Positions 40,909 through 54,705 are shown, numbered from the stretch's first letter. The stretch is 64,000 bases of DNA from Serratia sp. PL17 (GCF_017832355.1 NZ_JAFIBY010000002.1:1-64000); one strand, 5' to 3'. Program-made: numbers and translations. Notes: a model not told the origin generated them from the letters alone.

Positions 40909-42699
40909 ATGACGTATGCGTTGAGAAAACTATTCGTAATCGCTCTGATCGCCGTATTGGGGCCTTTGGGTGCGGCAAGTGCGCTGGCTGCATCATCACT
41001 ATCAGATATTAAAGTCACCAATGCCCAGCGAGAAGCTACGGTCTCCGTGAGTTTCACTGGCCCGCCAGACTATGCCTTTTTCCCGCTACACGGCCCGGAT
41101 CGCGTGGTTTTGGATGTGAATCAGAAAGGTAAAGTGGGTGGCCTGCCGCTGAATTTTAGCGGCCAGAATCTGGTGAAAAGCATTCGTTCCAGTACGCCGA
41201 AAGATGCCCAGAGCGTACGTTTGGTGTTTGATTTAACGCAGCGCTCGAAGACCCGGGTCGCTACTCGTCAAAATGGCAGTGTCTATACCGTGGTGTTCAC
41301 TATTGCTGCAGAGGGCAGTGCTAATACCAACACCGCGCGTAAAGCCCCTGCACCAGCGCCGCTGGTTGTGAGCCAGCCGGCGCGCAAAGCACCGGTGGTT
41401 GTGGAGGAGTCTGAGCCGGAACCGATGCGTAAAGCGCCAAGCGGTTCGAATCCTTTCACCAATAAACCTACCGTTGTTGCAGGGACCGCATCAGAGGTTA
41501 CACCGCGCAGTAGCCGAGTGTCCGCAGGTTCTGGCGATCGCGTGGTGGTGGCGATTGACGCAGGTCATGGCGGGCAGGATCCGGGCGCGATCGGCCCGAA
41601 CGGACTGAAAGAGAAAAATGTCACTATCGCCATCGCACGTCGCCTTCAGGCGCTGCTGGATGCCGATCCTCAGTTCAAACCGGTGTTAACGCGTAATGGC
41701 GACTACTTCATCTCAGTGATGGGGCGTTCGGATGTGGCACGTAAGCAGGGCGCAAACGTGTTGGTGTCCATTCACGCTGACGCTGCGCCAAATCGCAGTG
41801 CCAATGGGGCCTCGGTTTGGGTATTGTCCAACCGCCGTGCCAACAGTGAGATGGCGGGCTGGCTGGAACAGCATGAGAAACAATCTGAATTACTGGGTGG
41901 TGCGGGTGATTTGCTGGCCAACAGCCAAGCGGATCCTTATCTGAGCCAAGCGGTACTGGATCTGCAATTCGGTCACTCGCAACGTGTGGGTTACGATGTC
42001 GCAGTTAAAGTCTTGCAGCAGCTGCAGAGTGTGGGTGCATTGCATAAGCGTCGTCCAGAGCACGCCAGCCTTGGCGTACTGCGTTCGCCGGACATTCCAT
42101 CATTGCTGGTGGAAACAGGATTTATCAGTAATAGCACGGAGGAGCGGCTGCTCGGCAGTAGCGCATATCAGGATAAAATTGCCAAGGCGATCCACAATGG
42201 CCTGCGCAGTTATTTCCTGGCGCACCCGCTACAAGCCGACCCAAAGGTGGAAAACCGACCGCTGGACGTCGCAGCGGCGGTTAAATCCTCAACACCAGAC
42301 GTCATCAGTCAGCCTGCACCGGTCGTTAGTTCGGCCGGTGGTAGCCGTATTAACGGCAAAACACAGATTCACGTGGTGAAACGTGCAGAGACGCTCTCCG
42401 GTATCGCAGACAGTTATGGCACCACAATGGCGGCGTTGCGTGATCTGAACAAGCTGAAGAAGGATGGCGTGTGGGTTGGCCAGCGTCTTAAAGTGCCAGC
42501 GGGTAACACCGCCGTCACGACCAGCACTAAGGCTAAACCTGGCGTGAAGAAAGCGTCAAAACATAAAGTGACCCGCGGCGATACGCTGACATCTATTGCG
42601 ACTCGCTATGGTGTCAGCGTCAGTGACTTGAAACGTGTAAATAAACTGAAGTCGGACGTCGCGCCGCTGGACCGGACGTTGACCATTCCGCAGGCCTAG
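40909..42699 (+). CDS. amiB: N-acetylmuramoyl-L-alanine amidase AmiB with two LysM domains
   Basis: AmiB cleaves peptide stems from septal murein during cell separation, after activation by EnvC. It has 596 residues, longer than the 445 of E. coli. Signal peptide (about 1-27), AMIN domain (about 30-125), a Pro/Ala linker, then the zinc Amidase_3 domain (about 210-430) with [17 protein letters not shown] and SIHADAAPN. Two C-terminal LysM domains follow (about 488-531 and 551-594). It lies between tsaE and mutL in one transcript. Confidence 0.96.
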   Translation: MTYALRKLFVIALIAVLGPLGAASALAASSLSDIKVTNAQREATVSVSFTGPPDYAFFPLHGPDRVVLDVNQKGKVGGLPLNFSGQNLVKSIRSSTPKDAQSVRLVFDLTQRSKTRVATRQNGSVYTVVFTIAAEGSANTNTARKAPAPAPLVVSQPARKAPVVVEESEPEPMRKAPSGSNPFTNKPTVVAGTASEVTPRSSRVSAGSGDRVVVAIDAGHGGQDPGAIGPNGLKEKNVTIAIARRLQALLDADPQFKPVLTRNGDYFISVMGRSDVARKQGANVLVSIHADAAPNRSANGASVWVLSNRRANSEMAGWLEQHEKQSELLGGAGDLLANSQADPYLSQAVLDLQFGHSQRVGYDVAVKVLQQLQSVGALHKRRPEHASLGVLRSPDIPSLLVETGFISNSTEERLLGSSAYQDKIAKAIHNGLRSYFLAHPLQADPKVENRPLDVAAAVKSSTPDVISQPAPVVSSAGGSRINGKTQIHVVKRAETLSGIADSYGTTMAALRDLNKLKKDGVWVGQRLKVPAGNTAVTTSTKAKPGVKKASKHKVTRGDTLTSIATRYGVSVSDLKRVNKLKSDVAPLDRTLTIPQA

Positions 42700-42721
42700 C
42701 GCCAATATTACAGGAGTCAGC

Positions 42722-44587
42722 ATGCCCATCCAGGTGTTACCGCCCCAACTTGCTAACCAGATTGCCGCCGGTGAAGTGGTTGAACGGCCTGCGTCAGTGG
42801 TCAAAGAACTGGTGGAAAACAGTCTGGATGCTGGGGCGACGCGTATCGATATCGATATCGAACGCGGGGGCGCCAAGCTGATTCGTATCCGCGATAACGG
42901 CTGTGGTATCGGCAAGAACGATCTGGCGTTGGCTTTGGCCCGTCATGCCACCAGTAAAATCAGCACGCTCGATGATTTAGAAGCCATTGTTAGCCTCGGT
43001 TTTCGTGGTGAAGCGCTGGCCAGTATCAGCTCGGTTTCGCGTTTGACGCTCACCTCACGTACCGCAGAACAACACGAAGCCTGGCAGGCCTACGCTGAGG
43101 GCCGCGATCAGGCGGTGACGGTCAAGCCGGCGGCCCACCCGATAGGTAGCACGCTGGAAGTCCTGGACTTGTTCTACAACACGCCCGCGCGGCGTAAATT
43201 CATGCGCACCGAGAAAACGGAGTTCGGCCATATTGATGAAGTGGTGCGGCGCATTGCGCTGGCGCGTTTCGATGTGGCGATCAACCTCAGCCACAACGGC
43301 AAACTTATCCGCCAATACCGCGCAGCGAAAGACGAGAGCCAGCATGAGCGTCGATTAGGCAGCATCTGTGGCCCGGCCTTTTTGCAGCATGCGCTGAATA
43401 TCTCATGGCAGCATGGCGACTTGACCATCCGTGGTTGGGTGGCCGACCCCGCGGGCGCTCGGCAACTGGGCGAAATGCAGTATTGCTACGTCAATAGCCG
43501 AATGATGCGCGATCGTCTGATCAACCATGCCATCCGCCAGGCCTACCAGGATCAATTGAAAGACGATCAGCAGCCTGCTTACGTGCTGTATCTCGAGGTA
43601 GACCCCCATCAGGTTGATGTGAATGTTCATCCGGCCAAGCATGAGGTGCGGTTCCATCAGGCGCGGCTGGTACATGATTTTATTTATCAGGCGGTAACCA
43701 CCGTGTTGCAGCAGGTCGGCAATGCGCAGCTACCGCTGGCTGATGAGCAGGAGCAGGAACCTGCGCCAGCTTGGCAGCCTGAAAACCGCGTCGCTGCCGG
43801 GGGGAACCATTTCTCGCAACCGGCGCCGTACCGCGAGCCGCAACCTGCCGTCGCGCGTGAACGTGCTCCGCAACCTGCCTATCATGCAGGCAGTGGTTAT
43901 CAAAAACGCGAAGGCGAGCTGTACGGCAAGCTGCTACAGGTGGCTACCGCGGCTGAACCTCAGCAAGAAACGCAGAAGCAACCGCTGTTTCCGCCGGCTA
44001 AAATTGCGCAGGAAACGCCGCTGGCCGGTAGCCAACATAGTTTTGGGCGTGTGTTGATGATCCACCCCCCCTGCTATGCGTTGATTGAAAACCGTCAGCA
44101 ACTGATGTTGCTTAATTTGTCGGTGGCTGAACGTTGGTTGCGCCAGGCGCAGCTTAATCCGTCAGAAGAGGGGTTACGGCCGCAACCGCTGTTGATTCCT
44201 ATCAAGCTGACGCTGAGCAAAAACGAGGTGGCCGCTTGCGTGCATCATCAGCCGTTGTTCGTCAAAATGGGGTTGGACCTGCAGTCTGAGCATGGGCGTG
44301 TGACGCTGCGCGCAGTACCTTTACCATTACGCCAACAAAATTTACAAAAACTGATACCCGAACTGTTAGGCTACTTGGCCGAGCATCAGGAGATGTCGCC
44401 CGCGGTGTTGGCCACGTGGTTCGCTCGCCACTTAGGCAGTGAGCATGAACAATGGAACACCTCGCAAGCGATACAATTACTGACCGACGTTGAACGACTT
44501 TGCCCGCAGCTGGTCAAATCACCACCGAGCGGACTTTTACAACCTGTTGATTTACAGGCTGCACTGGCAGCCCTTAGGCATGATTGA
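42722..44587 (+). CDS. mutL: DNA mismatch repair protein MutL
   Basis: MutL couples mismatch recognition by MutS to nicking by MutH. It has 621 residues. The GHKL ATPase shows [14 protein letters not shown] (about 26-39, catalytic Glu), IRDNGCGI (about 56), ATSKI and [14 protein letters not shown] (about 94-107). A Pro/Gln-rich linker (about 335-430) joins the C-terminal dimerisation domain. The DQHAxxERxxYE endonuclease motif of other bacteria is absent, as expected where MutH is used. The stop overlaps the miaA start by 8 bases. Confidence 0.98.
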   Translation: MPIQVLPPQLANQIAAGEVVERPASVVKELVENSLDAGATRIDIDIERGGAKLIRIRDNGCGIGKNDLALALARHATSKISTLDDLEAIVSLGFRGEALASISSVSRLTLTSRTAEQHEAWQAYAEGRDQAVTVKPAAHPIGSTLEVLDLFYNTPARRKFMRTEKTEFGHIDEVVRRIALARFDVAINLSHNGKLIRQYRAAKDESQHERRLGSICGPAFLQHALNISWQHGDLTIRGWVADPAGARQLGEMQYCYVNSRMMRDRLINHAIRQAYQDQLKDDQQPAYVLYLEVDPHQVDVNVHPAKHEVRFHQARLVHDFIYQAVTTVLQQVGNAQLPLADEQEQEPAPAWQPENRVAAGGNHFSQPAPYREPQPAVARERAPQPAYHAGSGYQKREGELYGKLLQVATAAEPQQETQKQPLFPPAKIAQETPLAGSQHSFGRVLMIHPPCYALIENRQQLMLLNLSVAERWLRQAQLNPSEEGLRPQPLLIPIKLTLSKNEVAACVHHQPLFVKMGLDLQSEHGRVTLRAVPLPLRQQNLQKLIPELLGYLAEHQEMSPAVLATWFARHLGSEHEQWNTSQAIQLLTDVERLCPQLVKSPPSGLLQPVDLQAALAALRHD

Positions 44588-45521
44588 AACTGAAATGACA
44601 CCACGTCCCCCGGCTATTTTTATTATGGGGCCGACCGCCTCGGGCAAAACCGCGTTGGCGATCGCGCTGCGCGAACGCCTGCCTGTGGAATTGATCAGCG
44701 TGGATTCCGCCCTGATTTATCGCAGCATGGATATCGGCACTGCCAAACCGAGCGCTGAGGAATTGGCGCAGGCGCCACATCGGTTGATTGATATTCGCGA
44801 TCCCGTTGAAGCCTATTCTGCAGCGGATTTTCGCGCTGATGCGTTGAAAGAGATGGCTGAAATTACCGCTGCCGGGCGTATCCCGCTGCTGGTGGGTGGC
44901 ACCATGCTTTATTTCAAAGCACTGTTGGAAGGATTATCGCCGTTACCCTCAGCGGATCCTGCGGTGCGTGAACGCATCGAACAGCAGGCAGCAGAGTTGG
45001 GGTGGGACGCTTTACACCGTCAGTTACAAGAGATTGACCCCGTTGCGGCATTGAGAATTCATCCGAATGATCCGCAGAGACTGTCCAGAGCACTGGAAGT
45101 TTTTTTTATTTCGGGTAAAACTTTAACGGAACTGACTAAAATTTCGGGTGAATCGTTGCCGTATCATGTTCACCAATTTGCGATAGCACCGACCAGCCGT
45201 GAGTTGATCCATCAACGCATTGAGCTGCGGTACCATCAAATGTTGGTGGCGGGTTTTGAGACGGAAGCGCGTGCACTTTTTGCACGGGGTGATTTGCATA
45301 CGGATTTGCCTTCCATTCGCTGTGTCGGTTATCGCCAGATGTGGTCATATTTATCTGGCGAGATTAGTTACGATGAGATGGTTTATCGTGGTATTTGCGC
45401 AACGCGTCAGTTGGCCAAGCGCCAAATGACCTGGTTACGAGGCTGGAACTCGGTACATTGGCTGGACAGCGAGAAGCCGGGAGAGGCTTTGGACTCGGTA
45501 ATACAGGTTGTTAGTGCATAG
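44580..45521 (+). CDS. miaA: tRNA dimethylallyltransferase MiaA
   Basis: MiaA transfers a dimethylallyl group to A37 of tRNAs reading UNN codons. The ATG at 44580 overlaps the mutL stop (ATGATTGA) and gives 313 residues with the P-loop GPTASGKT at 17-24; a second ATG 15 bases later is possible. Conserved [16 protein letters not shown] and [19 protein letters not shown] follow. hfq lies 114 bases downstream; in E. coli hfq is partly read from promoters within miaA. Confidence 0.97.
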   Translation: MIETEMTPRPPAIFIMGPTASGKTALAIALRERLPVELISVDSALIYRSMDIGTAKPSAEELAQAPHRLIDIRDPVEAYSAADFRADALKEMAEITAAGRIPLLVGGTMLYFKALLEGLSPLPSADPAVRERIEQQAAELGWDALHRQLQEIDPVAALRIHPNDPQRLSRALEVFFISGKTLTELTKISGESLPYHVHQFAIAPTSRELIHQRIELRYHQMLVAGFETEARALFARGDLHTDLPSIRCVGYRQMWSYLSGEISYDEMVYRGICATRQLAKRQMTWLRGWNSVHWLDSEKPGEALDSVIQVVSA

Positions 45522-45623
45522 GTTGAGTGATTGTGTACAATTGATGAGTATTCAGCGCGCAAATTTTTTAGGTCGTTTATTTTAGAGCCGACAGGTTCTT
45601 AGTTAAAAACAACAAGCAAATAA

Positions 45624-45944
<321 letters not shown>

Positions 45945-46039
45945 AGCGCGTTGCGAGTCAACCATGACGGGGAGCATAAGCAGCCATGGGCTGTTTATGT
46001 CCCCCAAACTCACGGGTTCCCGTTTGAGAGGTTGCACGC

Positions 46040-47320
46040 TTGTTTGACCGTTATGAAGCCGGTGAGCAGGCCGTCCTGGTTCATATCTATTTCTCGCAAG
46101 ACAAAGATACAGAAGATCTCAGTGAGTTCGAGTCCCTGGTGTCCTCTGCCGGTGTCGAAGCTTTGCAAGTGGTGACTGGTAGCCGCAAAGCCCCGCATCC
46201 CAAGTACTTTGTCGGTGAAGGAAAGGCCGAAGAAATTGCAGATGCGGTAAAAGCCAGTGGCGCATCTGTTGTCCTGTTTGATCACTCCCTTTCCGCAGCG
46301 CAAGAGAGAAATCTTGAACGCCTGTGCGAATGCCGGGTGATCGATCGCACCGGGTTGATTCTAGACATCTTTGCCCAGCGTGCCCGTACCCATGAAGGTA
46401 AGCTGCAGGTAGAGCTGGCGCAGTTGCGTCACATTGCTACGCGTTTGGTCCGTGGCTGGACGCACCTTGAGCGTCAAAAAGGGGGGATTGGCCTGCGCGG
46501 GCCAGGGGAAACCCAGTTAGAGACCGACCGTCGTCTGTTACGCGATCGCATTAGCTTAATTTTACGCCGCCTTGAGCGCGTAGCTAAGCAGCGTGAACAG
46601 GGCCGACGTGCGCGTACCCGTGCTGATGTGCCAACCGTTTCGTTGGTGGGATATACCAACGCCGGCAAATCAACCCTGTTTAACCGAATAACGTCTGCTG
46701 ATGTGTATGCGGCAGACCAACTATTTGCCACCCTGGATCCGACTCTGCGGCGTATTGACGTCGCCGATGTGGGCGATACCGTGTTGGCGGATACCGTAGG
46801 GTTTATCCGACACCTGCCGCATGATTTGGTGGCCGCCTTTAAGGCAACGCTGCAAGAAACGCGTCAGGCATCTTTGCTGTTACATGTCATAGACGCCGCG
46901 GATACCCGCGTCGATGAAAACATTGAAGCGGTAAATACCGTGTTGGCTGAGATTGACTCGGATGAGATCCCTACACTGCTCGTGATGAACAAAATAGATA
47001 TGCTGGATGATTTTGTCCCGCGTATCGACCGCAACGATGAAAACTTACCGATCCGGGTGTGGCTGTCCGCCGCCAGCGGTGAAGGTATCCCGTTGCTGTA
47101 TCAGGCGTTGACGGAGCGCTTATCGGGGGAAATTGCGCATTATGAGCTGCGCTTACCGCCAGAGGCAGGCCGTCTTCGTAGCCGTTTTTACCAGCTTCAG
47201 GCAATTGAAAAAGAGTGGAACGAAGAAGACGGCAGTATTGGCGTGGTGGTGCGTATGCCTATCGTCGAATGGCGTCGCCTCTGCAAACAGGAACAGGAAC
47301 TGATTAACTTTATAGTATGA
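46040..47320 (+). CDS. hflX: Ribosome-associated GTPase HflX
   Basis: HflX splits stalled 70S ribosomes, notably in heat stress. It has 426 residues from a TTG start ([17 protein letters not shown]), with GAGAGG nine bases upstream; E. coli hflX also begins with TTG. The N-terminal glycine-rich domain has [13 protein letters not shown] (about 153-165). The G domain has [13 protein letters not shown] (about 204-216), [10 protein letters not shown] and NKID. Confidence 0.96.
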   Translation: MFDRYEAGEQAVLVHIYFSQDKDTEDLSEFESLVSSAGVEALQVVTGSRKAPHPKYFVGEGKAEEIADAVKASGASVVLFDHSLSAAQERNLERLCECRVIDRTGLILDIFAQRARTHEGKLQVELAQLRHIATRLVRGWTHLERQKGGIGLRGPGETQLETDRRLLRDRISLILRRLERVAKQREQGRRARTRADVPTVSLVGYTNAGKSTLFNRITSADVYAADQLFATLDPTLRRIDVADVGDTVLADTVGFIRHLPHDLVAAFKATLQETRQASLLLHVIDAADTRVDENIEAVNTVLAEIDSDEIPTLLVMNKIDMLDDFVPRIDRNDENLPIRVWLSAASGEGIPLLYQALTERLSGEIAHYELRLPPEAGRLRSRFYQLQAIEKEWNEEDGSIGVVVRMPIVEWRRLCKQEQELINFIV

Positions 47321-47522
47321 TCATATCCTGTTACATTTGAGCACTCGGTCCGCAGGCGTTATCGGCTCAGCCAGTTTTGGGTGGCCAGCGCGCAGGAACC
47401 AGAGCGTACACCAAGTACGTGAGGATTCTGAGCACTGCCCAAGCGAAAACGGGCAAGTAAGATAGCCTGCTGTAACTAAGCGTAAGCCTGAAGTACCCAA
47501 TCACAGAATATGGAGCTAAAAC

Positions 47523-48782
47523 ATGGCGTGGAATCAGCCCGGTAATAACGGACAGGACCGCGACCCGTGGGGGAGCAGCAATAACAATGGCGGCAACTCT
47601 GGCGGTAATAACAAAGGCGGTCGTGATCAAGGGCCACCTGATTTGGACGATATCTTCCGCAAGCTGAGCAAGAAATTGAGCGGTTTGGGCGGAGGCAAAG
47701 GCTCCAACAGCAATAACAACGGCGGTACCGGCACTTCTGGGCCGGGCTTTAGTGGTCGTATTATCGGCATTGCTGCAGTTGCAGTCGTGGTGATTTGGGC
47801 CGCTAGCGGCTTCTACACCATTAAAGAAGCCGAGCGTGGTGTTGTCACCCGTTTTGGCAAGTTCAGCCACCTGGTACAGCCGGGTCTGAACTGGAAGCCA
47901 ACCTTTATCGATGAAGTGCGTCCGGTCAACGTGGAGTCAGTGCGTGAACTGGCAGCCTCAGGCGTGATGCTGACTTCTGATGAGAACGTGGTACGTGTAG
48001 AAATGAACGTACAGTATCGCGTGACCAACCCGGAAGCGTATCTGTTTAGCGTGACGAATGCTGACGACAGCCTGAGCCAGGCGACTGACAGCGCCCTGCG
48101 TGGCGTTATCGGCAAGTACACCATGGACAAGATCCTGACCGAAGGCCGTACTATCGTACGTAGCGATACGCAACGCGTACTGGAAGAGACTATTCGTCCG
48201 TACAACATGGGTATCACACTGCTGGACGTTAACTTCCAGGCTGCTCGTCCGCCGGAAGAGGTGAAAGCCGCATTTGATGATGCGATTGCCGCACGTGAAA
48301 ACGAGCAGCAGTACATCCGTGAAGCAGAAGCTTACGCCAACGAAGTTCAGCCACGTGCGAACGGCCAGGCGCAGCGTTTGCTGGAAGATGCCAAAGCGTA
48401 TAAAGACCGTACCGTCCTGGAAGCTCAGGGTGAGGTTGCACGCTTTGCCAAGCTGTTACCGGAATATAAGTCCGCACCGCAGATTACCCGCGAGCGTTTG
48501 TATATCGAAACCATGGAAAAAGTCCTGAGCCATACCCGTAAAGTATTGGTGAATGACAAAGGCAACAATCTGATGGTGTTGCCGCTGGATCAAATGCTGC
48601 GCGGTCAAACTGGCGCGGCGGCTGACGGCAATAAAGACACCAGCCTGATTCGTCTCAACCCCGCTCCGTCTGTCAACAGTGGCGCCAGCTCTAGCAGCCA
48701 GCGTACAAGCAGCGGCTCGGTCATGGACCAGCGCCGGGCGAATGCGCAGCGTGACGACACCACTCGCGTAGGGAGAGAGTAA
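47523..48782 (+). CDS. hflK: HflK, subunit of the FtsH regulatory complex
   Basis: HflK is a band-7/SPFH inner-membrane protein that with HflC cages the protease FtsH. It has 419 residues. The N-terminus is rich in Gly, Asn and Ser, a membrane helix lies at about 80-100 (IIGIAAVAVVVIWAAS), and the SPFH domain spans about 100-260, followed by coiled coil with the AYANEVQPRANGQAQRL segment. It starts three bases before hflC in effect, sharing an operon. Confidence 0.97.
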   Translation: MAWNQPGNNGQDRDPWGSSNNNGGNSGGNNKGGRDQGPPDLDDIFRKLSKKLSGLGGGKGSNSNNNGGTGTSGPGFSGRIIGIAAVAVVVIWAASGFYTIKEAERGVVTRFGKFSHLVQPGLNWKPTFIDEVRPVNVESVRELAASGVMLTSDENVVRVEMNVQYRVTNPEAYLFSVTNADDSLSQATDSALRGVIGKYTMDKILTEGRTIVRSDTQRVLEETIRPYNMGITLLDVNFQAARPPEEVKAAFDDAIAARENEQQYIREAEAYANEVQPRANGQAQRLLEDAKAYKDRTVLEAQGEVARFAKLLPEYKSAPQITRERLYIETMEKVLSHTRKVLVNDKGNNLMVLPLDQMLRGQTGAAADGNKDTSLIRLNPAPSVNSGASSSSQRTSSGSVMDQRRANAQRDDTTRVGRE

Positions 48783-48785
48783 TCA

Positions 48786-49793
48786 ATGCGTAAGTCTTTT
48801 ATAGTTATTGTCCTCGCGGTGCTGGTGGCGTTATACGCCTCTCTGTTCGTGGTTCAGGAAGGCCAGCGTGGCATTGTGTTGCGTTTCGGCAAGGTATTGC
48901 GTGACAGCGACAACAAACCGCTGGTGTATGCACCGGGTTTGCACTTCAAGATTCCGTTTATTGAATCAGTGAAAACGCTGGATGCACGTATCCAGACTAT
49001 GGACAACCAGGCAGACCGCTTTGTGACCAGCGAGAAGAAAGACCTGATTGTCGATTCTTATCTGAAATGGCGCATCAGTGATTTCAGCCGTTACTACCTG
49101 GCAACCGGCGGTGGTGATGTTTCACAAGCCGAAGTTCTGCTGAAACGTAAGTTCAGTGACCGTCTGCGTTCCGAGATTGGTCGTCTGGATGTGAAAGACA
49201 TCGTGACCGACTCGCGCGGTAAGCTGATGTCCGACGTACGTGATGCATTGAACACCGGTACCGTGGGTGATGACCAAGAAGTTGCGACTACTGAAGCCGA
49301 TGATGCTATCGCTTCTGCAGCGGCGCGTGTTGAAAAGGAAACCACTGGCAACTTGCCGAAGGTTAACCCGAACAGCATGGCGGCACTGGGTATCGAAGTT
49401 ATCGACGTACGTATCAAGCAGATTAACCTGCCGGCAGAAGTGTCTGACGCAATCTATCAGCGTATGCGTGCAGAGCGTGAAGCTGTCGCGCGTCGTCACC
49501 GTTCACAGGGTCAGGAAGAAGCTGAGAAGTTGCGTGCAACTGCAGACTACGAAGTAACTCGTACTTTGGCAGAAGCCGAACGTACAGCCCGTATCACTCG
49601 TGGTGACGGCGATGCCGAAGCGGCCAAACTGTTTGCTAACGCATTCAGCCAGGACCCGGACTTCTACGCCTTTATCCGTAGCCTGCGTGCGTATGAAACC
49701 AGCTTCAGCAGCAATAACCAGGACGTGATGGTACTGAGCCCGGACAGCGACTTCTTCCGCTACATGAAGTCGCCTGATTCCACGCGTAAGTAA
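48786..49793 (+). CDS. hflC: HflC, subunit of the FtsH regulatory complex
   Basis: HflC pairs with HflK to modulate FtsH. It has 335 residues with an N-terminal membrane anchor (about 4-20), SPFH domain (LFVVQEGQRGIVLRFGKVL at about 20-38) and a C-terminal helical region (about 220-300). It starts 3 bases after the hflK stop and ends in a strong terminator. Confidence 0.97.
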   Translation: MRKSFIVIVLAVLVALYASLFVVQEGQRGIVLRFGKVLRDSDNKPLVYAPGLHFKIPFIESVKTLDARIQTMDNQADRFVTSEKKDLIVDSYLKWRISDFSRYYLATGGGDVSQAEVLLKRKFSDRLRSEIGRLDVKDIVTDSRGKLMSDVRDALNTGTVGDDQEVATTEADDAIASAAARVEKETTGNLPKVNPNSMAALGIEVIDVRIKQINLPAEVSDAIYQRMRAEREAVARRHRSQGQEEAEKLRATADYEVTRTLAEAERTARITRGDGDAEAAKLFANAFSQDPDFYAFIRSLRAYETSFSSNNQDVMVLSPDSDFFRYMKSPDSTRK

Positions 49794-49812
49794 CCGCGAC
49801 AGGTTAATGATC

Positions 49813-49846
49813 GAGGGCCCGTTTAAACGCGGGCCCTTTCTTTTTG
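49813..49846 (+). terminator. hflKC terminator
   Basis: AGGGCCCG and CGGGCCCT pair around TTTAAACG and are followed by TTCTTTTT. Confidence 0.9.
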
Positions 49847-49856
49847 GGAGTATCTG

Positions 49857-50057
49857 ATGAATTCAACGATCTGGCTGGCGTTAGGGCTGGTTTTGGTGCT
49901 GGAAGGCCTGGGGCCGATGCTGTTTCCGCAGGCCTGGCGTAAAATGATACTGGCGATGACCCAGTTACCTGACTCTACGTTACGGCGATTTGGCGGCGGA
50001 ATAGTGGTTGCGGGCTGTGTGATCTACTACATGTTGCGTAGTCGCACGGGGGTTTAA
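49857..50057 (+). CDS. yjeT: DUF2065 membrane protein YjeT
   Basis: The 66-residue protein has two hydrophobic helices (about 4-22 and 45-60) around the conserved MLFPQAWRKMILAM, the DUF2065 pattern. It lies between hflC and purA, as in E. coli. Function unknown. TTGGGAG precedes the ATG. Confidence 0.92.
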   Translation: MNSTIWLALGLVLVLEGLGPMLFPQAWRKMILAMTQLPDSTLRRFGGGIVVAGCVIYYMLRSRTGV

Positions 50058-50100
50058 AGTTTAGCCTAAAAAATACGCAACTCAGCGCTAAAAGTGCTGA

Positions 50101-51453
<1,353 letters not shown>

Positions 51454-51465
51454 TCTGGCAATAAG

Positions 51466-51496
51466 ATAAACCGGGCATGTCCCGGTTTATTTTTAT
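51466..51496 (+). terminator. purA terminator
   Basis: ATAAACCGGG and CCCGGTTTAT pair around CATGT and are followed by TTTTTAT, 12 bases past the purA stop. Confidence 0.9.
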
Positions 51497-51677
51497 CATT
51501 ATTATCCTCAGTTGCGGTTTCACATCAAAAAATCCCTTCATAACCTGCCCCAGAGCCTGACATGCGCTAAATAATTAGCGGCGAACTCTCCGGCTGGTTT
51601 ATTATCCAATAAGTAATCTTTTGAATAATGCCGAAAATCGGCGTATCAGACGGGTAAAATGACACCCAGAGGTAGAT

Positions 51678-52103
51678 GTGCAGTTAACAAGTTTTACTGA
51701 TTATGGCCTGCGGGCGTTGATCTACATGGCCTCGCTGCCACCGGACAAAATGACCAGCATCTCGGAAGTCACCGAGGTCTACGGCGTGTCCAGAAACCAT
51801 ATGGTAAAGATCATCAATCAGTTAAGCAGGGTTGGGTTTGTGACCGCGGTGCGCGGTAAGAACGGTGGCATCCGTTTGGGCAAACCGGCCGAAACCATTC
51901 GCCTTGGCGACGTGGTAAGGGCGCTAGAACCGCTCTCGCTGGTTAACTGCAACAGTGACTTTTGCCACATAACCCCTGCCTGCCGCCTGAAGCAGGTGCT
52001 GCAACAGGGCGTACAGAATTTCCTTGAAGAGCTGGACAGCCACACGCTTGCCGATATGGTTGAAGACAATCCATCGCTCTACAAGCTATTGCTTGTCGAA
52101 TAA
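51678..52103 (+). CDS. nsrR: Nitric oxide-sensing repressor NsrR
   Basis: NsrR is an Rrf2-family iron-sulfur repressor that responds to nitric oxide and controls detoxification genes. The 141 residues start at a GTG ([20 protein letters not shown]) after CAGAGG. Cluster ligands Cys91, Cys96 and Cys102 ([13 protein letters not shown]) are conserved. It precedes rnr by 59 bases; the two form an operon in E. coli. Confidence 0.97.
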   Translation: MQLTSFTDYGLRALIYMASLPPDKMTSISEVTEVYGVSRNHMVKIINQLSRVGFVTAVRGKNGGIRLGKPAETIRLGDVVRALEPLSLVNCNSDFCHITPACRLKQVLQQGVQNFLEELDSHTLADMVEDNPSLYKLLLVE

Positions 52104-52162
52104 AGCGTTGCTGAGAAGACAAGGCTCAGCGACACCCTGCTGATGACAACGGAGGAACCGCA

Positions 52163-54646
52163 ATGTCACAAGATCCATTCCTGGAACGAGAAGCAGAAAA
52201 ATATGAATCCCCAATCCCGAGCCGTGAATTCATTCTGGCCCATCTGGCGAAAAGAGAAACGCCGGCCAGCCGCGAAGAGCTGGCCAAAGAACTGAATTTA
52301 ACCGGGGAAGAGCCTTTAGAGGCATTACGCCGTCGTCTGCGTGCAATGGAACGTGACGGCCAATTGATATTTACCCGCCGCCAGTGCTATGCGCTGCCGG
52401 AACGCCTGGATCTGCTGCGGGGTACCGTTATTGGCCACCGTGATGGCTTCGGTTTCTTGCGCATTGAAGGCAGCAAAGACGACCTGTATCTGTCCGCCGA
52501 GCAGATGAAAATGGCGATCCACGGTGATGTGGTGCTGGCGCAGGCAATGGCCGCAGATCGCAAGGGTCGCCGCGAAGCCCGTATTGTGCGGGTATTGGTA
52601 CCGAAAACCAGCCAAATCGTTGGCCGTTTCTTTATGGATGCCGGTACTGGCTTTGTCGTACCAGACGACAGTCGCCTGAGCTTTGATATCCTGATCCCAG
52701 CCGATGCGGTGAGTGGTGCACGCATGGGCTTTATGGTGGTGGTTGAACTGACCCAACGCCCGACCCGTCGTACTAAAGCGGTTGGCAAGATCGTTGAGAT
52801 CCTCGGCGATAAAATGGGCACCAGCATGGCGGTGGATATCGCGCTGCGTACCCACGAAATCCCGCATGTTTGGCCACCACAGGTGGAAAAACAGGTTGCC
52901 GATCTTAGCGAGCAGGTGCCTGAAGCGGCCAAAAAAGGCCGTGTTGACCTGCGTCATTTGCCGCTGGTAACGATTGACGGTGAAGATGCGCGCGATTTTG
53001 ATGATGCGGTCTACTGTGAGAAAAAACGTGGCGGGGGTTGGCGCCTGTGGGTCGCCATTGCCGACGTCAGCTATTATGTTCGTCCGCGTACAGCGCTAGA
53101 TGACGAAGCACGTAACCGTGCAACGTCGGTATACTTCCCGTCGCAGGTTATCCCTATGCTGCCGGAAGTGCTGTCCAACGGCCTGTGTTCGCTTAACCCG
53201 CAGGTAGATCGCCTGTGTATGGTGTGTGAGATGACCATCTCCGCCCAGGGGCGCCTGTCGACATCCAAGTTCTATGAAGCGGTGATGAGCTCGCATGCTC
53301 GCCTGACATACAACAAAGTCTGGCACATTCTGCAGGGCGATCAGGAGCTGCGTGAGCATTATCATCCGTTGGTCAAACACCTGCAGGAACTGCATGCGAT
53401 GTACAAGGTGTTGGATCAAGCGCGTGCCGAACGCGGGGGCATTGCTTTCGAAACGGAAGAAGCCAAGTTTATCTTCAACGCCGAGCGTCGTATCGAGCGC
53501 GTTGAGCCAACGGTACGTAACGATGCTCATAAACTGATCGAAGAGTGTATGATCATGGCGAACGTTGCCGCTGCGCGCTTTGTTGAGAAGCACAACGAGC
53601 CGGCACTGTTCCGTGTGCACGACCGTCCAAGCGACGATCATATTACGGCACTGCGAAGCGTCTTGAGCGAGTTGGGTCTGACACTGGGTGGCGGCAACAA
53701 GCCACAACCGAAAGACTACGCGACCTTGATGGATGAAGTGTCCGAACGTCCTGACCATGAAATGCTGCAAACCATGTTGCTGCGCTCCATGAAGCAGGCG
53801 ATCTACGATCCTGAAAACCGCGGCCACTTTGGTTTGGCGTTGGCTTCTTATGGTCACTTCACTTCGCCGATCCGTCGTTATCCCGATCTGGCACTGCACC
53901 GTGCGATTAAATATGTGCTGGCTAAAGAGCATGGTCAGCCGAAAGAGCGCTGGACCCCGACAGGCGGCTGGCACAGTGAGTTCGAAGAGATGCTGCAACT
54001 GGGCGAGCACTGTTCGATGGCTGAACGTCGCGCCGATGAAGCGACACGTAATGTCGCTGACTGGTTAAAATGCGACTTTATGCAGGATCACGTCGGGGAA
54101 GTGTTCAGCGGTATTATTGCCAGCGTGACGGGCTTTGGGTTCTTCGTCCGTTTGAACGATCTGTTTATCGATGGCCTGGTGCATGTGTCATCGCTGGATA
54201 ATGATTACTATCGCTACGATAATATCGGCCAGCGACTGATTGGCGAATCCTCAGGTGTGGTTTATCGCTTGGGCGATACCGTGGAGATCCGCGTGGAAGC
54301 AGTGCATATGGATGAGCGCAAAATTGACTTTGCGTTGGTCTCCAGCACCCGTAAACCACGCGGTGAAGGCAAAACTGAACGCGATCGTGCCAAGGGCGGC
54401 CAACGCACCCTACGTGGCGGCGCAGGCGCAGGCCGTACACAAGCACCGCGTAAACGTCGTGGTGGCAAGACACCGGCTAACTTCGAACCTGACAGCGCTT
54501 TCCGTAAAGATGACGCCAAGCCTGCCGACAAGGTGAAGAAAGACAAAAAGGCGAAAGCCAAGAAAGTGTCCGATAAAACCCGGAAAATAGCGGCGGCGAC
54601 TAAGGCCAAACGCGCCGGCAAGAAGAAAGGTGCTGAGCAGGCTTAA
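52163..54646 (+). CDS. rnr: Ribonuclease R
   Basis: RNase R is a 3'-5' exoribonuclease that degrades structured RNA, acting in rRNA quality control and with tmRNA. It has 827 residues. A helix-turn-helix (about 20-75), two cold-shock domains, the RNB catalytic domain (about 265-590, with [15 protein letters not shown] carrying the metal aspartates) and an S1 domain (about 645-725). The tail (about 735-827) is Lys/Arg-rich. Confidence 0.98.
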   Translation: MSQDPFLEREAEKYESPIPSREFILAHLAKRETPASREELAKELNLTGEEPLEALRRRLRAMERDGQLIFTRRQCYALPERLDLLRGTVIGHRDGFGFLRIEGSKDDLYLSAEQMKMAIHGDVVLAQAMAADRKGRREARIVRVLVPKTSQIVGRFFMDAGTGFVVPDDSRLSFDILIPADAVSGARMGFMVVVELTQRPTRRTKAVGKIVEILGDKMGTSMAVDIALRTHEIPHVWPPQVEKQVADLSEQVPEAAKKGRVDLRHLPLVTIDGEDARDFDDAVYCEKKRGGGWRLWVAIADVSYYVRPRTALDDEARNRATSVYFPSQVIPMLPEVLSNGLCSLNPQVDRLCMVCEMTISAQGRLSTSKFYEAVMSSHARLTYNKVWHILQGDQELREHYHPLVKHLQELHAMYKVLDQARAERGGIAFETEEAKFIFNAERRIERVEPTVRNDAHKLIEECMIMANVAAARFVEKHNEPALFRVHDRPSDDHITALRSVLSELGLTLGGGNKPQPKDYATLMDEVSERPDHEMLQTMLLRSMKQAIYDPENRGHFGLALASYGHFTSPIRRYPDLALHRAIKYVLAKEHGQPKERWTPTGGWHSEFEEMLQLGEHCSMAERRADEATRNVADWLKCDFMQDHVGEVFSGIIASVTGFGFFVRLNDLFIDGLVHVSSLDNDYYRYDNIGQRLIGESSGVVYRLGDTVEIRVEAVHMDERKIDFALVSSTRKPRGEGKTERDRAKGGQRTLRGGAGAGRTQAPRKRRGGKTPANFEPDSAFRKDDAKPADKVKKDKKAKAKKVSDKTRKIAAATKAKRAGKKKGAEQA

Positions 54647-54705
54647 CCTGCCACACGTTATTATCACCGGCTGGCAAACGCCAGCCGCACAGTTAAAAGA
54701 GCATC

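Noticed and set aside
47367..47870. A 167-codon frame antisense to the start of hflK
   Set aside because: It arises from the Gly/Asn-rich repeats of hflK; the real gene on the plus strand is certain.
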